Shown: positions 10,937 through 23,071, counted from the first letter of the stretch. The stretch is 64,000 nucleotides of DNA from Coenobita brevimanus (GCA_032717465.1 CM064684.1:156001-220000), one strand, 5' to 3'. Notes: generated by a model from the sequence alone, not told the origin. Program-made: numbers and translations.

Positions 10937-11145
10937 GATACTGAAGCAAACTAAGTCGATACTAGAAATGCAACGAAACAAGAAAATGGTGCTAGACACA
11001 AAGAAGTGCCGTAGAAAAAGAAGAAGAAAAAATAAATAAAATGATGTAGGGCTGCAGTACTGTCTTATCCCGCAAATAGATTTGAGAAGGGCAAATATCT
11101 CCGCCATGTTAAGGTGGACAGAGTAAAGCGGGAAATTTAACCACC
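10570..11145. mobile_element. Two inverted MITE-3 copies around microsatellites
   Basis: The left copy (10577-10760) begins CTTAACTTGGCCAAGATTTT and contains CTCAGTGGAAGAAAAGGACA. The right copy (10958-11140), in reverse, contains AATGGTGCTAGACACAAAGA and ends ATGTTAAGGTGGACAG. Between them lie (GT)n at 10790-10820, a half MITE-1 (10838-10878) and (CT)n at 10886-10931. Confidence 0.55.
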
Positions 11146-11399
11146 GCTTAGCATATGTTACGTCACTGAACTGTACTGTGGATGGCATTATATTTCGTTT
11201 CTTCCTTGGCGATTTTATGTGCACGGTAGTTTTCATTTTATTCTGGCTGCCTTAAAACTCTTCTTACCGCACAAACATGGAAGGCCAAATCCATTGTCTG
11301 TCCCTAACTGTGTCACTCACTCAGTCACTTACTCACTCACTGTACGTCTCTGAAGAATAGGGTCCAAGCCTCATGTGGAGTGTGTTGAGGGACGGGGGG

Positions 11400-12340
11400 A
11401 AAGTATTGCTGGTGTGTCTTGTGTGCGTCTGGGGTGTGTCTAGGGTGTGTGTAGTGCGTGTCTGAGGTATGTGTAGTGTGCATCTGTGGTTTGTATGAGG
11501 TGTGTGTAGTGTGCGTCTGGGGTGTGTATAGGGTGTGTGTAGTGTGCATCTGTGGTGTGTCTGAGGTGTGTGTACTGTGCATCTGTGGTGTGTCTGGGGT
11601 GTGTGTAGCGTGCATCTGGGGTGTGTGTAGCGTGCATCTGGGGTGTGTCTGGGGTGTGAGTAGTGTGCATCTGGGGTGTGTCTGAGGTGTGTGTGTCGTG
11701 TGTCTGGAGTGTGTCTAAGATGTATCTAAGATGCATGTGATCTGTGCCTGAGGTGCGTGTAGTGTGAGTGTGGTGCGTGGTGTGAGTATGGTGCGTGTCT
11801 GTAGTGTGTCTGGGGTGTGTCTAGAGTGTGTCAGAGGGGTGTATCCAAAGAACACCTTATGGGATACCTCCGGGTGTATCAGGGACCGTGGCGGGGACTG
11901 TGCTTGGGGGTATCAGCGGACCATCAGAGGGGGTGTATCAGGGAGGGTGTCGGGGGGTGAGTCAAGGGGTATCGAAGTGTGTTTTTTTTTTTGGGGGGGG
12001 GTTGAGGTGAGGGTTAGGGTGCATGTGAGGGAGCGTGTCTGAGAAAGGGGTGCCAGGGGGGGTAACAGGAGGTGTGTCGAGGTCGGGGTCAGGGGGTGTC
12101 AGGGCGTGTCGGGGTCGGAATCAGGAGATATCAGGACGTGTCGAGTGGGTGTTTAGGGGGTGAGAACTGGGGTGTGTGTTGAGAAGCGAATCAAAGGAGA
12201 GGGTGTCAGGGCGGGTCTATGGGGTGTTTAGGAATGTGTTGGGGTTTGTGTCATGCTGTGTCAGGGGGCTTTGGGACTGTGTTGGGGTGTTTGTTGAAGT
12301 ACGCGTCGAGAGGGCGTGTGGGCAGGGATGTGTGTATGGC
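11400..12340 (+). repeat. GT/GGGT-rich degenerate minisatellite block
   Basis: 11400-11760 is a ~22-26-bp degenerate repeat (GTGTGTAGTGTGCATCTGGG). 11760-12340 is a G-rich continuation with TCAGGGGGTGTC-type motifs and many GGG runs. There is strong strand asymmetry (few C on plus). Apparent Cys/Val or His/Thr peptides are translations of the repeat. Confidence 0.7.
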
Positions 12341-12614
12341 AGCTACCTGTATTGGCACGACCTCTGTGTCAGAAGGGTGTCATATAAGTGCTTAGCTAGT
12401 AAACAATTGCTTCTTTCCCCTTCAGATACCGCAGAGGTGGGTGCACCTACCAAAGTCGTCCCTTGTCTTGGCTTTGAACTTACTTTTCGAACTGGAGGGT
12501 TTAAATATAGCCTTCCCTGCAAAGCGTCTCCCAAAATCTGTACAAAATCATCTGGATGTATCAAGAAAAAAGAAAATCAAGGGCTATGATATTTCGTATT
12601 GCATAGGAGATCGA

Positions 12615-12803
12615 TCTCGTAGCTCCTCTTCCTCGGCTATTTATTTTGTGTTTATTTTGCACATGATACCTTAACCTCCACCTGTATGCTGCCAATGTCG
12701 TTTTTAATATCCACGTAATCTGTATCACTGAAATGCGAGTACAAGAGGATATTGAGGTGTAATGTGCAAAATAAGTCGCTTAGGAAGAGATATTGGGAAG
12801 TCT
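12615..12803. mobile_element. MITE-1 copy
   Basis: Inverted ends AGCTCCTCTTCCTCGGCTAT and AAGTCGCTTAGGAAGAGATA. The ~190-bp interior includes the shared TGCCAATGTCG/ATAAC-type segment. The family consensus ends are CCTAACACCTCTTCCTTAGC plus GATTTATTTTGC and their reverse complement. Confidence 0.55.
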
Positions 12804-12924
12804 CTAAAAGTAGTAAGACTCTTACTCCACTGGCGGCCTTTTTAAATTCATTCTTGCTACCACCAGACGATTTTATTCAGCTTAGGATGGACTTTTCATA
12901 GCAGAGAAGTTTGAATCACCCTGC

Positions 12925-13110
12925 ATCATCATATCATCATCATCATCATGATCATCACTATAATCATCATCGTCATCATCATCATCACTATAATCATCAT
13001 CGTCATCATCATCATCATCATCATCACTAAACTCATCATCATCTTCATCACTAAAATCATCATCTTTATCATCATACAAAAACAAAGGATGGTGATGGTG
13101 ATGATGATGC
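12925..13110 (+). repeat. (ATC)n and (ATG)n triplet tract
   Basis: Interrupted ATC/ACT repeats at 12926-13075, then ATGGTGATGATG at 13088-13110. The 39-bp subunit CATCACTATAATCATCATCG is itself duplicated (12954 and 12985). Confidence 0.8.
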
Positions 13111-13114
13111 TAAT

Positions 13115-13380
13115 AACTCTCTACCTATCATCCTGTCATCAAGACCTTAATTGCCCCATCAGGAGCGTAAGGGCCGTGGGCTAGGCTACACAGTCCAGTC
13201 CCTTTCCCCTGTGTAGCATCAAATGATCAATAAACACCACTCCTCCCTCAGGTGTGAACACTTAGGGGCCACGTCAGTCTGGAAACTCTTGACCCATCTG
13301 AACAACAGGCTCCATTTGGTGTAGTAAATGGTTTCCTGAGATCCATCATGTGAGTGGATGGTGGGGAAATATAGGATGTG
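13115..13380 (-). mobile_element. SINE-type repeat, truncated and diverged
   Basis: Starts CTATCATCCTGTCATCAAGA, then TTGCCCCATCAGGAGCGTAA and GTAGTAAATGGTTTCCTGAG, and ends at GAGTGGATGGTGGGGAAATA. The middle is shortened and the A-box region is poorly preserved. It abuts an (ATC)n/(ATG)n tract. Confidence 0.55.
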
Positions 13381-13612
13381 TGGATGATTAAAGGAAAACA
13401 TATTGTCCCTTCAAACACGCTTTATTATTCTCATCATTATAATGGATGAACTTTCAAGAATGGCGTCAAAAAATGTACATACAATCATAACCTTTGTACA
13501 TCACAATATATACAGAGAATACGCTGCACAAAGAAAAAAAAAACATGAAATTACGAAATTACTGTACTAAGCTTGAAAGATTAAAAATCAGAGTTACCCT
13601 ACTAGAGTAAGC

Positions 13613-13613
13613 T

Positions 13614-13698
<85 letters not shown>
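13613..13698 (+). repeat. (CT)n microsatellite
   Basis: Uninterrupted CT repeat of about 43 units. Confidence 0.95.
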
Positions 13699-13706
<8 letters not shown>

Positions 13707-13923
13707 TACTTCTTTGCCCTTTTAACGACTTTAGTATGACGAATTCCGTTTCATTCTTTTCTTTTACATTCTGTGTCAAACATAATCAGGGGAAGTTTCT
13801 CGCAGTAAAAGGGTCAGAAACTGTGTGCATTACGACTGACTCACCTGGCTGCGATGAGTGACACAGAGACGACAACGTTCCTAGACCTGCCCTTGAGAGG
13901 GTCCGGCAAATTCTCTCAGCATG

Positions 13924-13925
<2 letters not shown>

Positions 13926-13985
<60 letters not shown>
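13926..13985 (+). repeat. (AT)n microsatellite
   Basis: About 29 AT units, followed after 45 bp by a MITE-2 arm. Confidence 0.95.
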
Positions 13986-13988
<3 letters not shown>

Positions 13989-14025
13989 AAAATATCAAGT
14001 TAAATGACTCTAAAGTGCTCTCTCT

Positions 14026-14303
14026 CAACAGCTGAATAAAATCGTCTGGTGACAGCAGGAATGGAGAAAGAATGAAGTCATTGGGCTGAAACGGGCGTTT
14101 CTTAGCCCGGGAGAATATACTAACCCTCTCGCGGTGGGGGCAGCTCTAGTATTCTATTCCAGCTAACACCAGACGATTTTACTTAGCTGAAAATGAATCC
14201 CAGGAGGATGAGAGGATCGATACTGTCACCATTAACCTTCTCATGGTAGGGACAGCACTAGTGTTGTGTTCCAGACGCCGCCAGACGATTTTATTCAGCT
14301 GAG
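14026..14303. mobile_element. MITE-2 ends: three copies of the CAGACGATTTTATTCAGCT arm
   Basis: AGCTGAATAAAATCGTCTGG at 14031, CCAGACGATTTTACTTAGCT at 14170 and CCAGACGATTTTATTCAGCT at 14281. They are separated by segments with the ACCTTCTCATGGTAGGGACA / ACCCTCTCGCGGTGGGGGCA repeat. The cluster is consistent with two overlapping or back-to-back short inverted-repeat elements. Confidence 0.5.
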
Positions 14304-14329
14304 ATTGACTATTGGAGCCTGGGTTAATG

Positions 14330-14333
<4 letters not shown>

Positions 14334-14372
<39 letters not shown>
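14334..14372 (+). repeat. (GA)n microsatellite
   Basis: About 18 GA units next to a MITE-2 arm at 14281. Confidence 0.9.
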
Positions 14373-14375
<3 letters not shown>

Positions 14376-14379
14376 TTCC

Positions 14380-15734
14380 GAAAGTTACCGCAACTCTGAG
14401 AATATGAAAAGCAAAAACTCACACACACTTTTTAGGAAGCCAAAATCCTAATAATTACTCTAAATTCGATATTCAAAAAAGCGCTCACAAACATACACAA
14501 ATTTGCATACGAGTAGGAATCTAACCTGGTATTCACGAACAGACTTAAACCAACTTCCTCTCGAAATTCATATTTGTTTAAGCAAGAAAAACAAAGGGAC
14601 GTAGATTTCCATGCCTCAAATTCTTTCTTATTTTCCTTCTTTATTTGTGTATTTCTCCCTTTACACCACAGTCACGTCAGGAAAAAATAGGCCTAAATCA
14701 TGGAGCCTGTTACTCAGTGCAACTTTGCTTCTACAAACATCAGTTGCAAATCAACTTTTAAATTCCTTATAATGCGTGTGTTTGTTTACATGAAAATAGC
14801 ATCTCACAGAAGCCGCTCTACAAGTCCAAGATGAAGACGCTAGATTGTGGCAGCGTAATATATTGTTCTGGCGTAAATGGATGTGAAGAGTCGAATTTGT
14901 CACACTAAAAAAAAAAAAAAATAGTGTTAATCTTCTAAGGGAGTTTTGTGTGAAGGTTAGAGTTAGCGACAAAATCATCGCTAGCCATTTTCTCTCTTCT
15001 TGTCAAGAACGTCAACGAGCGAAGTTAGCTGGGTCCTCCTTTTTTCTTTCACTCATTCTTTCTTTGTTTCCTTCATACAAAAACAAAACTTACAAAGAGG
15101 GAGTCCATTGTAAACTTCTTTGTGAACCACGGTCGTGAACTACAAGGCACGGTTTTCGCAGTAACAAGCATCTGGACGGAGTAAAATAATAGGCACTTCA
15201 AAGGCTCTTACTAATGTCACCTCGCAAAGGGACTAAGAGCACATATGTGGAGTCTAAGGAACACTTTAATAATTAATATGAGAAAAACTTATGGCAAAAA
15301 AATACACTTAACATAGCCTAACAGTAGTCGACGCTAATGTTTGTGTTATCCAAAATATATACAAACAAGCTTCAGTTAGCGGTACACACTACAAACTACA
15401 ATATTACAGTTTAAAAAATCAACACCATATATTAATGTACATAAAAAATGGCGGTAATTATTAAGATAAGTTGTGGCAGCCTTATTTACGGGTACACAAA
15501 CCAAACGTGGATCTAACCCAACGCTGACTGCCTAACACTCACGTAGGGTACACACACCGTAATCAGATATGGTTGGAGATAATACTGAAAATATTTCCGA
15601 CGAACATATATGCTTAAAAGAGACCACAAGTGCTTAATTTTGCTATACCACGTTTTATTTATGCATCACTGGCATTGATGTCACTTCTTAGGTAGGGGTA
15701 ATATTACCACTCAACCAGTCAGCACTGAATCCTG

Positions 15735-15802
<68 letters not shown>

Positions 15803-17700
15803 TATACGCTAATATCATGCCCTCAAAATATTATTTTCTTCTATAATTTGCCGAACTAAGAAGGTAATCACATTTCCATTCCATCTCATATCAAGGGTGG
15901 TTTGAAAACTTTGATGTACCCTATTATAACCTTGACATTGTTAGGCCTTAAGCTTAGCTGAGGAGGCAGAAAACAAAATGTGGCTTTCACGGCCAGGTTT
16001 ATTTTTAGCTAGATCTGCTTTGCTTAATATCCAGAAAATAAGGCTGCGCCACTCAGCTCGACGATTACCAAAAATGGCTTACATATCACGCTTGGCTTAG
16101 TACGATATATAGACTTTCACTCAGCTCGCATGATTTCACAAGCAGTCCCACAAGCAAGCAACCATACCTATCACAACACACGATCAGCTCAACGCCCATT
16201 ATTCAAACAGCTGATTTCTACACCTTGCATTTAATTTCTTTATTTATTCAGTTACGTTCAGACTTTGCCTAAATTCCTTTCCCTGTATTATCATATTCAT
16301 TTCCACATATTATCATGTATATTCTGACCTTGAATTGTATCTAGTTTACATGATTTCCTGGTATATTTATTTTTATTCAAACTTTGCCTCAGTTTCTATA
16401 TATCTTATGCCTACTCTCAATTTCATGACTAAAATTTACCCAGCATTTATTTATCCAGGCACCGTTAGAGTGTAGGCTATTATCACATGTTTTCAATTTC
16501 TGTCAAATTCTTATCCAGCTTGTGCCTGTTTTCAAGTTTATTTTCCAACGCTGGCTCAAATATCTTTTTATCCAGCTTTTATTTACTATGACGCCATTTT
16601 CTCCTGTTCCTATATATTGTCAAACTGTATTTCTGTCTAGCTTAAGCCTACTTTTTTTTTTTTAAACGACTCATATCATGCACTATAAGTTTATTCATTC
16701 ACATATTCCCATCATATCAAAACTTGGCTTACTTTTTAGTCTACCGTGTGTGTACGCTTGCTTTGTTTTGCAACGTTACTTCATTTACTTCCCAAAAATT
16801 TACAGTCCACTCTGACATTGAACGCATAATTATTATAGTCAAAAGCATCAGTGATTAGCAAAAATGCAAACCATCCCCATGACCTAGAAGAGAAAAAAAG
16901 GTCCATTTGAATAATCGAAGTTGAGCTGTACCATAGTATCTACAAGAGACGCACTTCGCTGGGTTTCGAAATGCAACTACATCTACTCTAAATAACTTCT
17001 TCATGATTTCCTTGCTAATTCCATCATTTGCAAAAGAATTCTTGGTTTTACGTAGTTATGTGGGTATGTTTTTTTCTCAGCAATATTACTTCTTGCTTTA
17101 CCCTCTCTGTCAGTAAGGTTCTGTTAATGGTTATGTGGTTTTAGAAGATTTAGGATGGTAAGATGAATTGCGGATGAAAGTCAACAAGGCATAGGAATAA
17201 ATGCTGAGGGTTTGATTAGCGTCAATGAAAGGATTTAGATAAAGCTCAGTTAAGAATACTGGATGATTGATTAAAATGGTATTCATGAAGGACTGCCACT
17301 CAGCATAAGGTTATACAGAACTGATGCAAGAAGGCAACTATGGACGGACAGGTTTATATCCAAATCACAGTACGGGGAAGGACTTGCCATATTTTAGCGA
17401 GGCAAACTAGAATGGAAAGAGCTTCAGTTAAGGCACAAAAGAAAAAAATGCTACAGAAATAACGTAGGAAGGCACAATGGGATGGAATACTGGACGGAAA
17501 GCATACCATCATAAAGGTTTACGAAAGACAACATTTTTAGCTAGGGTAAAACTATATGAAAGACTCCTGTGGGCTGCATTCCTGTCAGCTTAACCCTGGA
17601 AGTTTTCTATCACTATTTATTTACCATTTACTTATTTATCTTTATTTATCTGTTTATTTACATTATTTACTTACTTTGTCTATTATCCACATGACACACT
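14380..17700. other. Intergenic AT-rich stretch; no gene seen
   Basis: No coding frame with splice support. (AT)n at 15738-15806. Between 16200 and 16640, short motifs such as TTTATCCAGCTT and TTCAAACTTTGCCT recur at irregular spacing, suggesting an old decayed tandem repeat. A poly-A at 14907-14921 may be a retroposon scar. Confidence 0.5.
15738..15806 (+). repeat. (AT)n microsatellite
   Basis: About 32 AT units, ending TATACATATATATAC. Confidence 0.95.
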
Positions 17701-18177
17701 AATACTTTTTTCTGTGATATTCTTCCTTACCGTTTCTTTTTATTTTATTTATTTACTTACTTTTGCATTAAACACGATAACATATTCTTCTGTGATATGT
17801 GTGGAAACTATATCGATAAAAAAAAAAAAAATGCGTGGGCCTACCATGCAAGGAAAATATAAAGTTGCAGAATACCAAATAAATCACTTAAGAAAATGTG
17901 TTAGAAATCCTCCTAAACTGAAAGGAACACAGCAATTCATGACAGAAATCCGGGAGGAATTCAAAAGGCAAGGCATAAGGCAATACTGTGTGGGAACTGG
18001 ACTGCAGCAGCACGAAATATGGGCCTGTATTTTCATCAGTTTAGTAGGCTTCATAGCACCTCTTGCTCACCTATCTATTTCTGCATATAGAGTGCTAAAT
18101 ATTTTCTCGTATGTTTAGTATTGTAATCTGTTTTGATTACAGAAACACAAATAATATACAAGAGAATATTAAAATGT

Positions 18178-18217
<40 letters not shown>

Positions 18218-18423
18218 TTACGAGCAAGAGGTGTTACATAGCCTTTTAAACTCACAAGAACACAGTTCTAAAAAGTGCTCCCGATTCAAATACGCTAAGC
18301 TATTTTTTTTTTTCACTAGATTTAATCACCTTCAGTCAGTGAATTTTTGAAGTATAGCAACAAGATATGTAACACTTTTCTACGTATTTTACAAAGTTTA
18401 GTAACAATGTAGAGTTTTCAGTA

Positions 18424-18496
<73 letters not shown>

Positions 18497-18615
18497 AGAA
18501 TGAGTTTTTAATGCAGCTTTAGCGATATTTATCATTGATCTGGATTTGGCAATTCTGGTTAACACTGCAAAGCTCAGTCTATCCTAGCACATGATCCAAA
18601 GCTGGTGTGTGTGTG

Positions 18616-18649
<34 letters not shown>

Positions 18650-19174
18650 ATCAAGTACAAGTTCACTGACAGTCCCGTGCCAGCACTGTGTTTCTTCTGT
18701 ATTTCTCATGTTTTCCTTCCGAATTTCTCATTGCTCCTCTATCGTCAGAGTATTCTTGTCTTCTCATACTCTTCTCTTGTGTTATTCCTATTGCTGCCAC
18801 ATCAGAATATGCTAAATCCTCTATCGCCATAGTTGGATAGGAAGTGTCGGTAAACTTTTGACAGTGATATTACGTCAGTGTCTGCATGAATGTGTCAATC
18901 CTCATCACGGCTGTTTGTCTGAGGTTATCCACAACAGTAACTGGAATCCAGAGTAGGTTATATAACTTGCTGCAGGAGGGGCTATAGCTGTTTCTTCAGG
19001 ATAGGAGTCCCTTTACAATAACTCGTACTCTGGGATATAGTGAGTGGCACGGAATGAGGGTAGTACTTAGCAACTGTTAATGAATACCGGGTACTGTATA
19101 GCATGGTGATATGAGGGGAGGGGGAGAGGGTCAATAAATGGAAATAATGGTGTGTGAGTGGTAGTGGTGTGGTG
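17701..19174. other. Region downstream of the Arg/Pro-rich gene
   Basis: Probably contains the 3' UTR of the gene ending at 19175; no clear minus-strand AATAAA close to the stop was found. A 134-codon plus-strand frame (17714-18118) with a poly-A-encoded Lys run has no recognisable domain and AT-rich codons. Microsatellites: (CA)n 18180-18215, (AT)n 18429-18494, (GT)n 18604-18648. Confidence 0.45.
18427..18496 (+). repeat. (AT)n microsatellite
   Basis: About 34 AT units. Confidence 0.95.
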
Positions 19175-20108
19175 TTAGTAATGGTGTGTGGGGCCGGACC
19201 GAACAAACTGTGGTGTGGTAGCAGCGACAGCGTGGTCGTATCGGAAACGACGATAATCATCATACTGTGCACGATTGATGTGAACAGCTGCTGTTCCTCC
19301 GTTGACAGGATAGTCAAATGTACGTTTGCTGTTGCTTACTGCAGGGCTGTTGTGGCCAGGGCCTGGCCGTGTGTTGTCTAGAGGGTCAGGGCGGGCTGTG
19401 GCACGATCCAGGCCTGGGTAGCGGCGGGCGTCTGGCAGCTGAGTGTAACTGGAGGCAGAATGGCCAGAGGAGGAACTGCAGGATGATGAGCGACGCCGCA
19501 GGCTGGCCTGGGAGCGGTAGCGTCGGGCGCTGCGTGACTCCCGCAGCGGCCGTGGAGCCTCTGCTGCATCATACATGGATCTGCGGCGAGGGTCGTGGCT
19601 GCCACGCCGCTCCTCATCAGTAGGGTTGCGTCGCTGACTGAGGTCATGCATGGACTTGGCACGCTGGTAGTCTGGACGCTCTGGTGACCTTACTCTAGGC
19701 ATGCGGTGGTCACGGTGGTCACGGGAAGGCCGCATTGGGCTAAGGGCGCGGGGCTCACGGATCCAGGGGTCTGGGGTGCGACCACCACCCTCCAGACGCC
19801 AGGGGTCAGAGTCACGGGTGTCGCAGGTGCCATAGCCGCGGTCAAAGTCACGGCGGCCGCGTTCTCGTAGCAAGCCATCTCTTGATCCATATCCAGTGTC
19901 ACGGTCACTCTTGGGCCAGAGACCCTCGTCTGCTGGGCTGCGGGGCTCCCTGGGAGCAACGGGGCGAGGGTTGGCCTCCCAGGAAGGTGTGCGGGCTAGC
20001 CCAGCTTCAGGGCTGCGTGGGCCTGGTGGTTGCCAGTCACGCTCCAGGGACCGGAATTTGTTTCGAGCATCCTGGAACCTCTCACGAGGTGACCCCGGTG
20101 ACTCACAC
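19175..20108 (-). CDS. Terminal coding exon of an Arg/Pro/Ser-rich protein of unknown family
   Basis: A 934-bp exon ending in TAA (19177-19175). The acceptor is TTTTTGCAG, ending at 20109. Its first base completes an Arg codon begun in the upstream exon. In the 392-aa model it supplies residues 82-392. It starts CESPGSPRERFQDARNKFRS, a short charged helix. A disordered tail follows, rich in RD/SP/RS dipeptides, with phosphosite-like RSP and RAKSMHDL segments, a Ser cluster (RRRSSSCSSSSGHSASS) and a Tyr-containing C-terminus (YDDYRRFRYDH ... PTHHY). The base composition (high GC3, CpG-rich) contrasts sharply with the AT-rich flanks, and there are no in-frame stops over 310 codons, so coding status is convincing. 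I do not recognise the family. The PRERFQDA-type helix in a disordered scaffold tail made me think of Par-3/Bazooka, but this is a weak guess. Confidence 0.78.
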
Positions 20109-20213
20109 CTGCAAAAACACACGCTGATTAGTATGTACACTACACGTGTCAAACACACTATCACACCTTGCTACACCTACTACAGTACATCTTACGTTAT
20201 GCACAGCTGAGGC

Positions 20214-20215
<2 letters not shown>

Positions 20216-20254
<39 letters not shown>

Positions 20255-20338
20255 CAAGGTTTCCAATAAACAGGTGAATATATGACAGTCTTGGAAATAA
20301 GATAAAGGCATGGAACCAACCTTTCATTTCGCTCATCC

Positions 20339-20386
<48 letters not shown>

Positions 20387-20431
20387 ACTTTCTCTTCAAA
20401 ACGAAGAGCTCTCGAAATAAATAGAATCATC

Positions 20432-20472
<41 letters not shown>

Positions 20473-20480
20473 AGAGAGTT
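20216..20480 (+). repeat. Three microsatellites: (TAA)n, (GT)n, (GA)n
   Basis: (TAA)n at 20216-20253, (GT)n at 20340-20384 and (GA)n at 20433-20478, with a GCGAGC interruption. They lie 100-370 bp upstream of the terminal coding exon, inside the intron. Confidence 0.92.
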
Positions 20481-20621
20481 CGTAGGGGTACATAGGAAGC
20501 TCAGATAACAGGAAGCTTGTTGGGCCATGAGAAGGTTATCTGCTGGGAAAAAAAATAAAAAAAGGTAATTTATCAAGATCTAACCAATGTGTAAGAGAAA
20601 AGCATAGACAAGAGGAAGGTC

Positions 20622-20625
20622 CATT

Positions 20626-20661
<36 letters not shown>

Positions 20662-20719
20662 CTAGCAGTAATAACAGTAGAAGAAAAAGTAATAGAGTAG
20701 TAAAAGAAGAAGTAATAGC

Positions 20720-20752
<33 letters not shown>

Positions 20753-20815
20753 TGTAGCAGTGGTTGTAGTAGTGGTGGTGGTGGCGGTGGTAGTAGCATT
20801 TGTTGTTGTTCGGCC
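20622..20815 (+). repeat. (TAG)n/(GGT)n triplet tract
   Basis: Interrupted TAG repeats with GTT and GGT interruptions. On the minus strand they give long Thr/Leu runs that are not genes. Confidence 0.9.
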
Positions 20816-20954
20816 AGAGTGAAAGAAATGAGTGAGGATGAGTGTGAATGAGCAGGTATGAGGATGAGTATGTGTGTGGATGAGTCGATTCAGCGTGAGT
20901 AAGAAAGAGACATGATAAGTATGGATAAGATCATAGGTGAGTAAGAATGAGTGA

Positions 20955-21690
20955 GTCAAGAGTGAAGATGAGTCAAGAGTACCTAGGGTGAGTAAGGATG
21001 AGTCAAGAGTACCTAGGGTGAGTAAGGATTAGTCAAAAGTACCTAGGGTGAGTAAGGATGAGTCAAGAGTACCTAGAGTAAGGATGGGTTAAGAGTACCT
21101 AGGGTGAGTAAGGATGAGTCAAGAGTACCTAGGGTGAGTAAGGATGAGTCAAGAGTACCTTGGGTGAGTAAGGATGAGTCAAGAGTACCTAGGGTGAGTA
21201 AGCATGAGTCAAGAGTACCTAGAGTAAGGATGAGTCAAGAGTACCTAGGGTGAGTAAGGATTAGTCAAGAGTACCTAGGGTGAGTAAGGATGAGTCAAGA
21301 GTACCTAGGGTGAGTAAGGATGAGTCAAGAGTACCTAGGGTGAGTAAGCATGAGTCAAGAGTACCTAGAGTAAGGATGAGTCAAGAGTACCTAGGGTGAG
21401 TAAGGATTAGTCAAGAGTACCTAGGGTGAGTAAGGATGAGTCAAGAGTACCTAGGGTGAGTAAGGATGAGTCAAGAGTACCTAGGGTGAGTAAGGATGAG
21501 TCAAGAGTACCTAGGGTGAGTAAGGATTAGTCAAGAGTACCTAGGGTGAGTAAGGATGAGTCAAGAGTACCTAGAGTGAGTAAGGATGAGTCAAGAGTAC
21601 CTAGGGTGAGGAAGGATGAGTCAAGAGTACCTGGGATGAGTAAGGATGAGTCAAGAGTACCTAGGGTGAGTAAGGATGAATAAAAACCAT
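20955..21690 (+). repeat. 30-bp minisatellite with an embedded splice-donor consensus
   Basis: About 25 units of a 30-bp repeat (GGTGAGTAAGGATGAGTC followed by AAGAGTACCTAG), with occasional 26-bp units lacking GGTG (CTAGAGTAAGG). Variants (GGATTAG, GCATGAG) recur in the same order, suggesting a higher-order repeat of about 5-6 units. Each full unit contains AGGGTGAGTAAGG on the plus strand, antisense to the host gene. It sits inside the 2.45-kb intron between the two supported exons. Confidence 0.9.
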
Positions 21691-22560
21691 GTGTGTTAAT
21701 GGGTGTGGATGAGTCGGGGTGAATAAGAATGAGTAAGTGTGAGTCGTGGTGCCTAGGGTGAGCGAGTAAGGTTATGCAGAAGGTGTGAACGAATGAGTCA
21801 GGCTGAATAAGAATTAGGAATGAGTCAGACTGAGTAAAGATTTATGAGAATGAGTAAACATGAATTAGGGTGAGTAAATATGAGCTAATTTGAGTATGGA
21901 AGAGTGAGGGTGAGTGAAGATGCGTCAGGATGAGTGAGGGTGACTTAGAGTGAAGGAGTATGAGGCATGATGATTGAAAATAAGTAGAGGTAACCTAGAA
22001 TGAGTCACGTTACATGAAAATGAATAAACATGAGTAAAAATGAATAATGACGAGCAGAAGTGAGTCAGTGAAGTAAGATGAGTGAAGATGCACAAAAATG
22101 AGTGAAATGTGTATAGTAAAACGAGTTAATCACAAAAATAAATAACAAACGAGTAAAATGAGTAAAATACTTAAAAATATGAGTAAAATGAGTAAAATTA
22201 GTAAAAAAATATTGTTAAAGATTAGTAAAATATGTAGAAATATGAGTTAAATGAGTAAAATTATAAAAAAACAATTACATGAGTAAAAATGAGTAAAGGT
22301 ATGAAAAGATTTGCGTAAAATGAGTAAACTATGTAACGAATATTAGTAAGTTAGTAAAATATGCAGATATATGAGCCAATAGAGGAAAATGTGTAAAGAA
22401 TAAGTAAATATCAGTAAAAAATCAGTAAAATACGCAAAAATGATTACAGTGATTAACACTAAGTAAGAATATGCTTAAGAATTAATAAAAATATCCACAA
22501 TTTGTACGTAAAATGAGTAAAAATATGAGTAAAAATGAGTAAAGAAATACGAGTCAGAAT
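21691..22560 (+). repeat. Decayed GAGTAA-rich extension of the minisatellite
   Basis: A gradient from recognisable GAGTAAGAATGAGT units to ATGAGTAAAA/ATGAGTAAAAT repeats right up to the splice donor of the exon at 22563. It looks like an older part of the same array. Confidence 0.7.
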
Positions 22561-22562
22561 AC

Positions 22563-22791
22563 CTCGGTTGGGGACGCCTGACGGGCCTGATGGGTGAGGG
22601 GTCCCTGGGTGGGCGTGTGGGCGAGGGTGGGCGTGGGTGCCTGGGCCTGCCTCGGATGTTGGTGGGCGGCTGTGGGCGTGGGCGTGGGTGGGCGTGGGGT
22701 GGGTCTGCGCGCCACGGGGGGGACTGCATCAACACCAGCCCCTCCTCGCCCCTCACCTCACCCCCTCCTCCTTGGCCTTCCCATTCCTCGT
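22563..22791 (-). CDS. Internal exon of the same Arg/Pro-rich gene
   Basis: A 229-bp GC-rich exon between two AT-rich repeat blocks. The acceptor is TTTTTCCAG, ending at 22792. The donor is CCGAG|GTATTC, with the intron from 22562. The reading frame gives EEWEGQGGGGEVRGEEG, then a Pro/Arg-rich run (PPHAHPRPRPQPP ... RPPRDPSPIRPVRRPQP). The last two bases (AG) plus the first base of the downstream exon make Arg, giving an in-phase join RRPQPR-CESPGS. Entry needs one upstream base; G from the proposed first exon makes GAC (Asp). The polypyrimidine tract is short and overlaps an (ATT)n microsatellite, so the true 5' boundary could differ. The opposite strand is also open, but its Gly/Trp-rich product and lack of splice context argue against it. 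Confidence 0.62.
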
Positions 22792-22800
22792 CTGGAAAAA

Positions 22801-22801
22801 T

Positions 22802-22832
<31 letters not shown>

Positions 22833-22864
22833 GTAATAATAATAATAGTATTAATAATAATAAC

Positions 22865-22904
<40 letters not shown>

Positions 22905-22922
22905 GTAATGATGATGATGATG

Positions 22923-22971
<49 letters not shown>

Positions 22972-22979
22972 TGATGATG

Positions 22980-23071
<92 letters not shown>

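Noticed and set aside
17714..18118. 134-codon plus-strand frame with YQINHLRKCVRNPPKLKG
   Set aside because: Starts in AT-rich sequence, passes through a poly-A run, has no recognised domain, and codon use matches the non-coding background. Left as non-coding.
19318..19662. Alternative frames over the terminal exon on both strands (about 80-104 codons)
   Set aside because: Shadows of the 310-codon GC3-biased minus frame. They lack codon bias and splice support.
20955..21690. CRISPR-like array (regular 30-bp period)
   Set aside because: Units are contiguous with no unique spacers, in animal intron DNA; it is a minisatellite.
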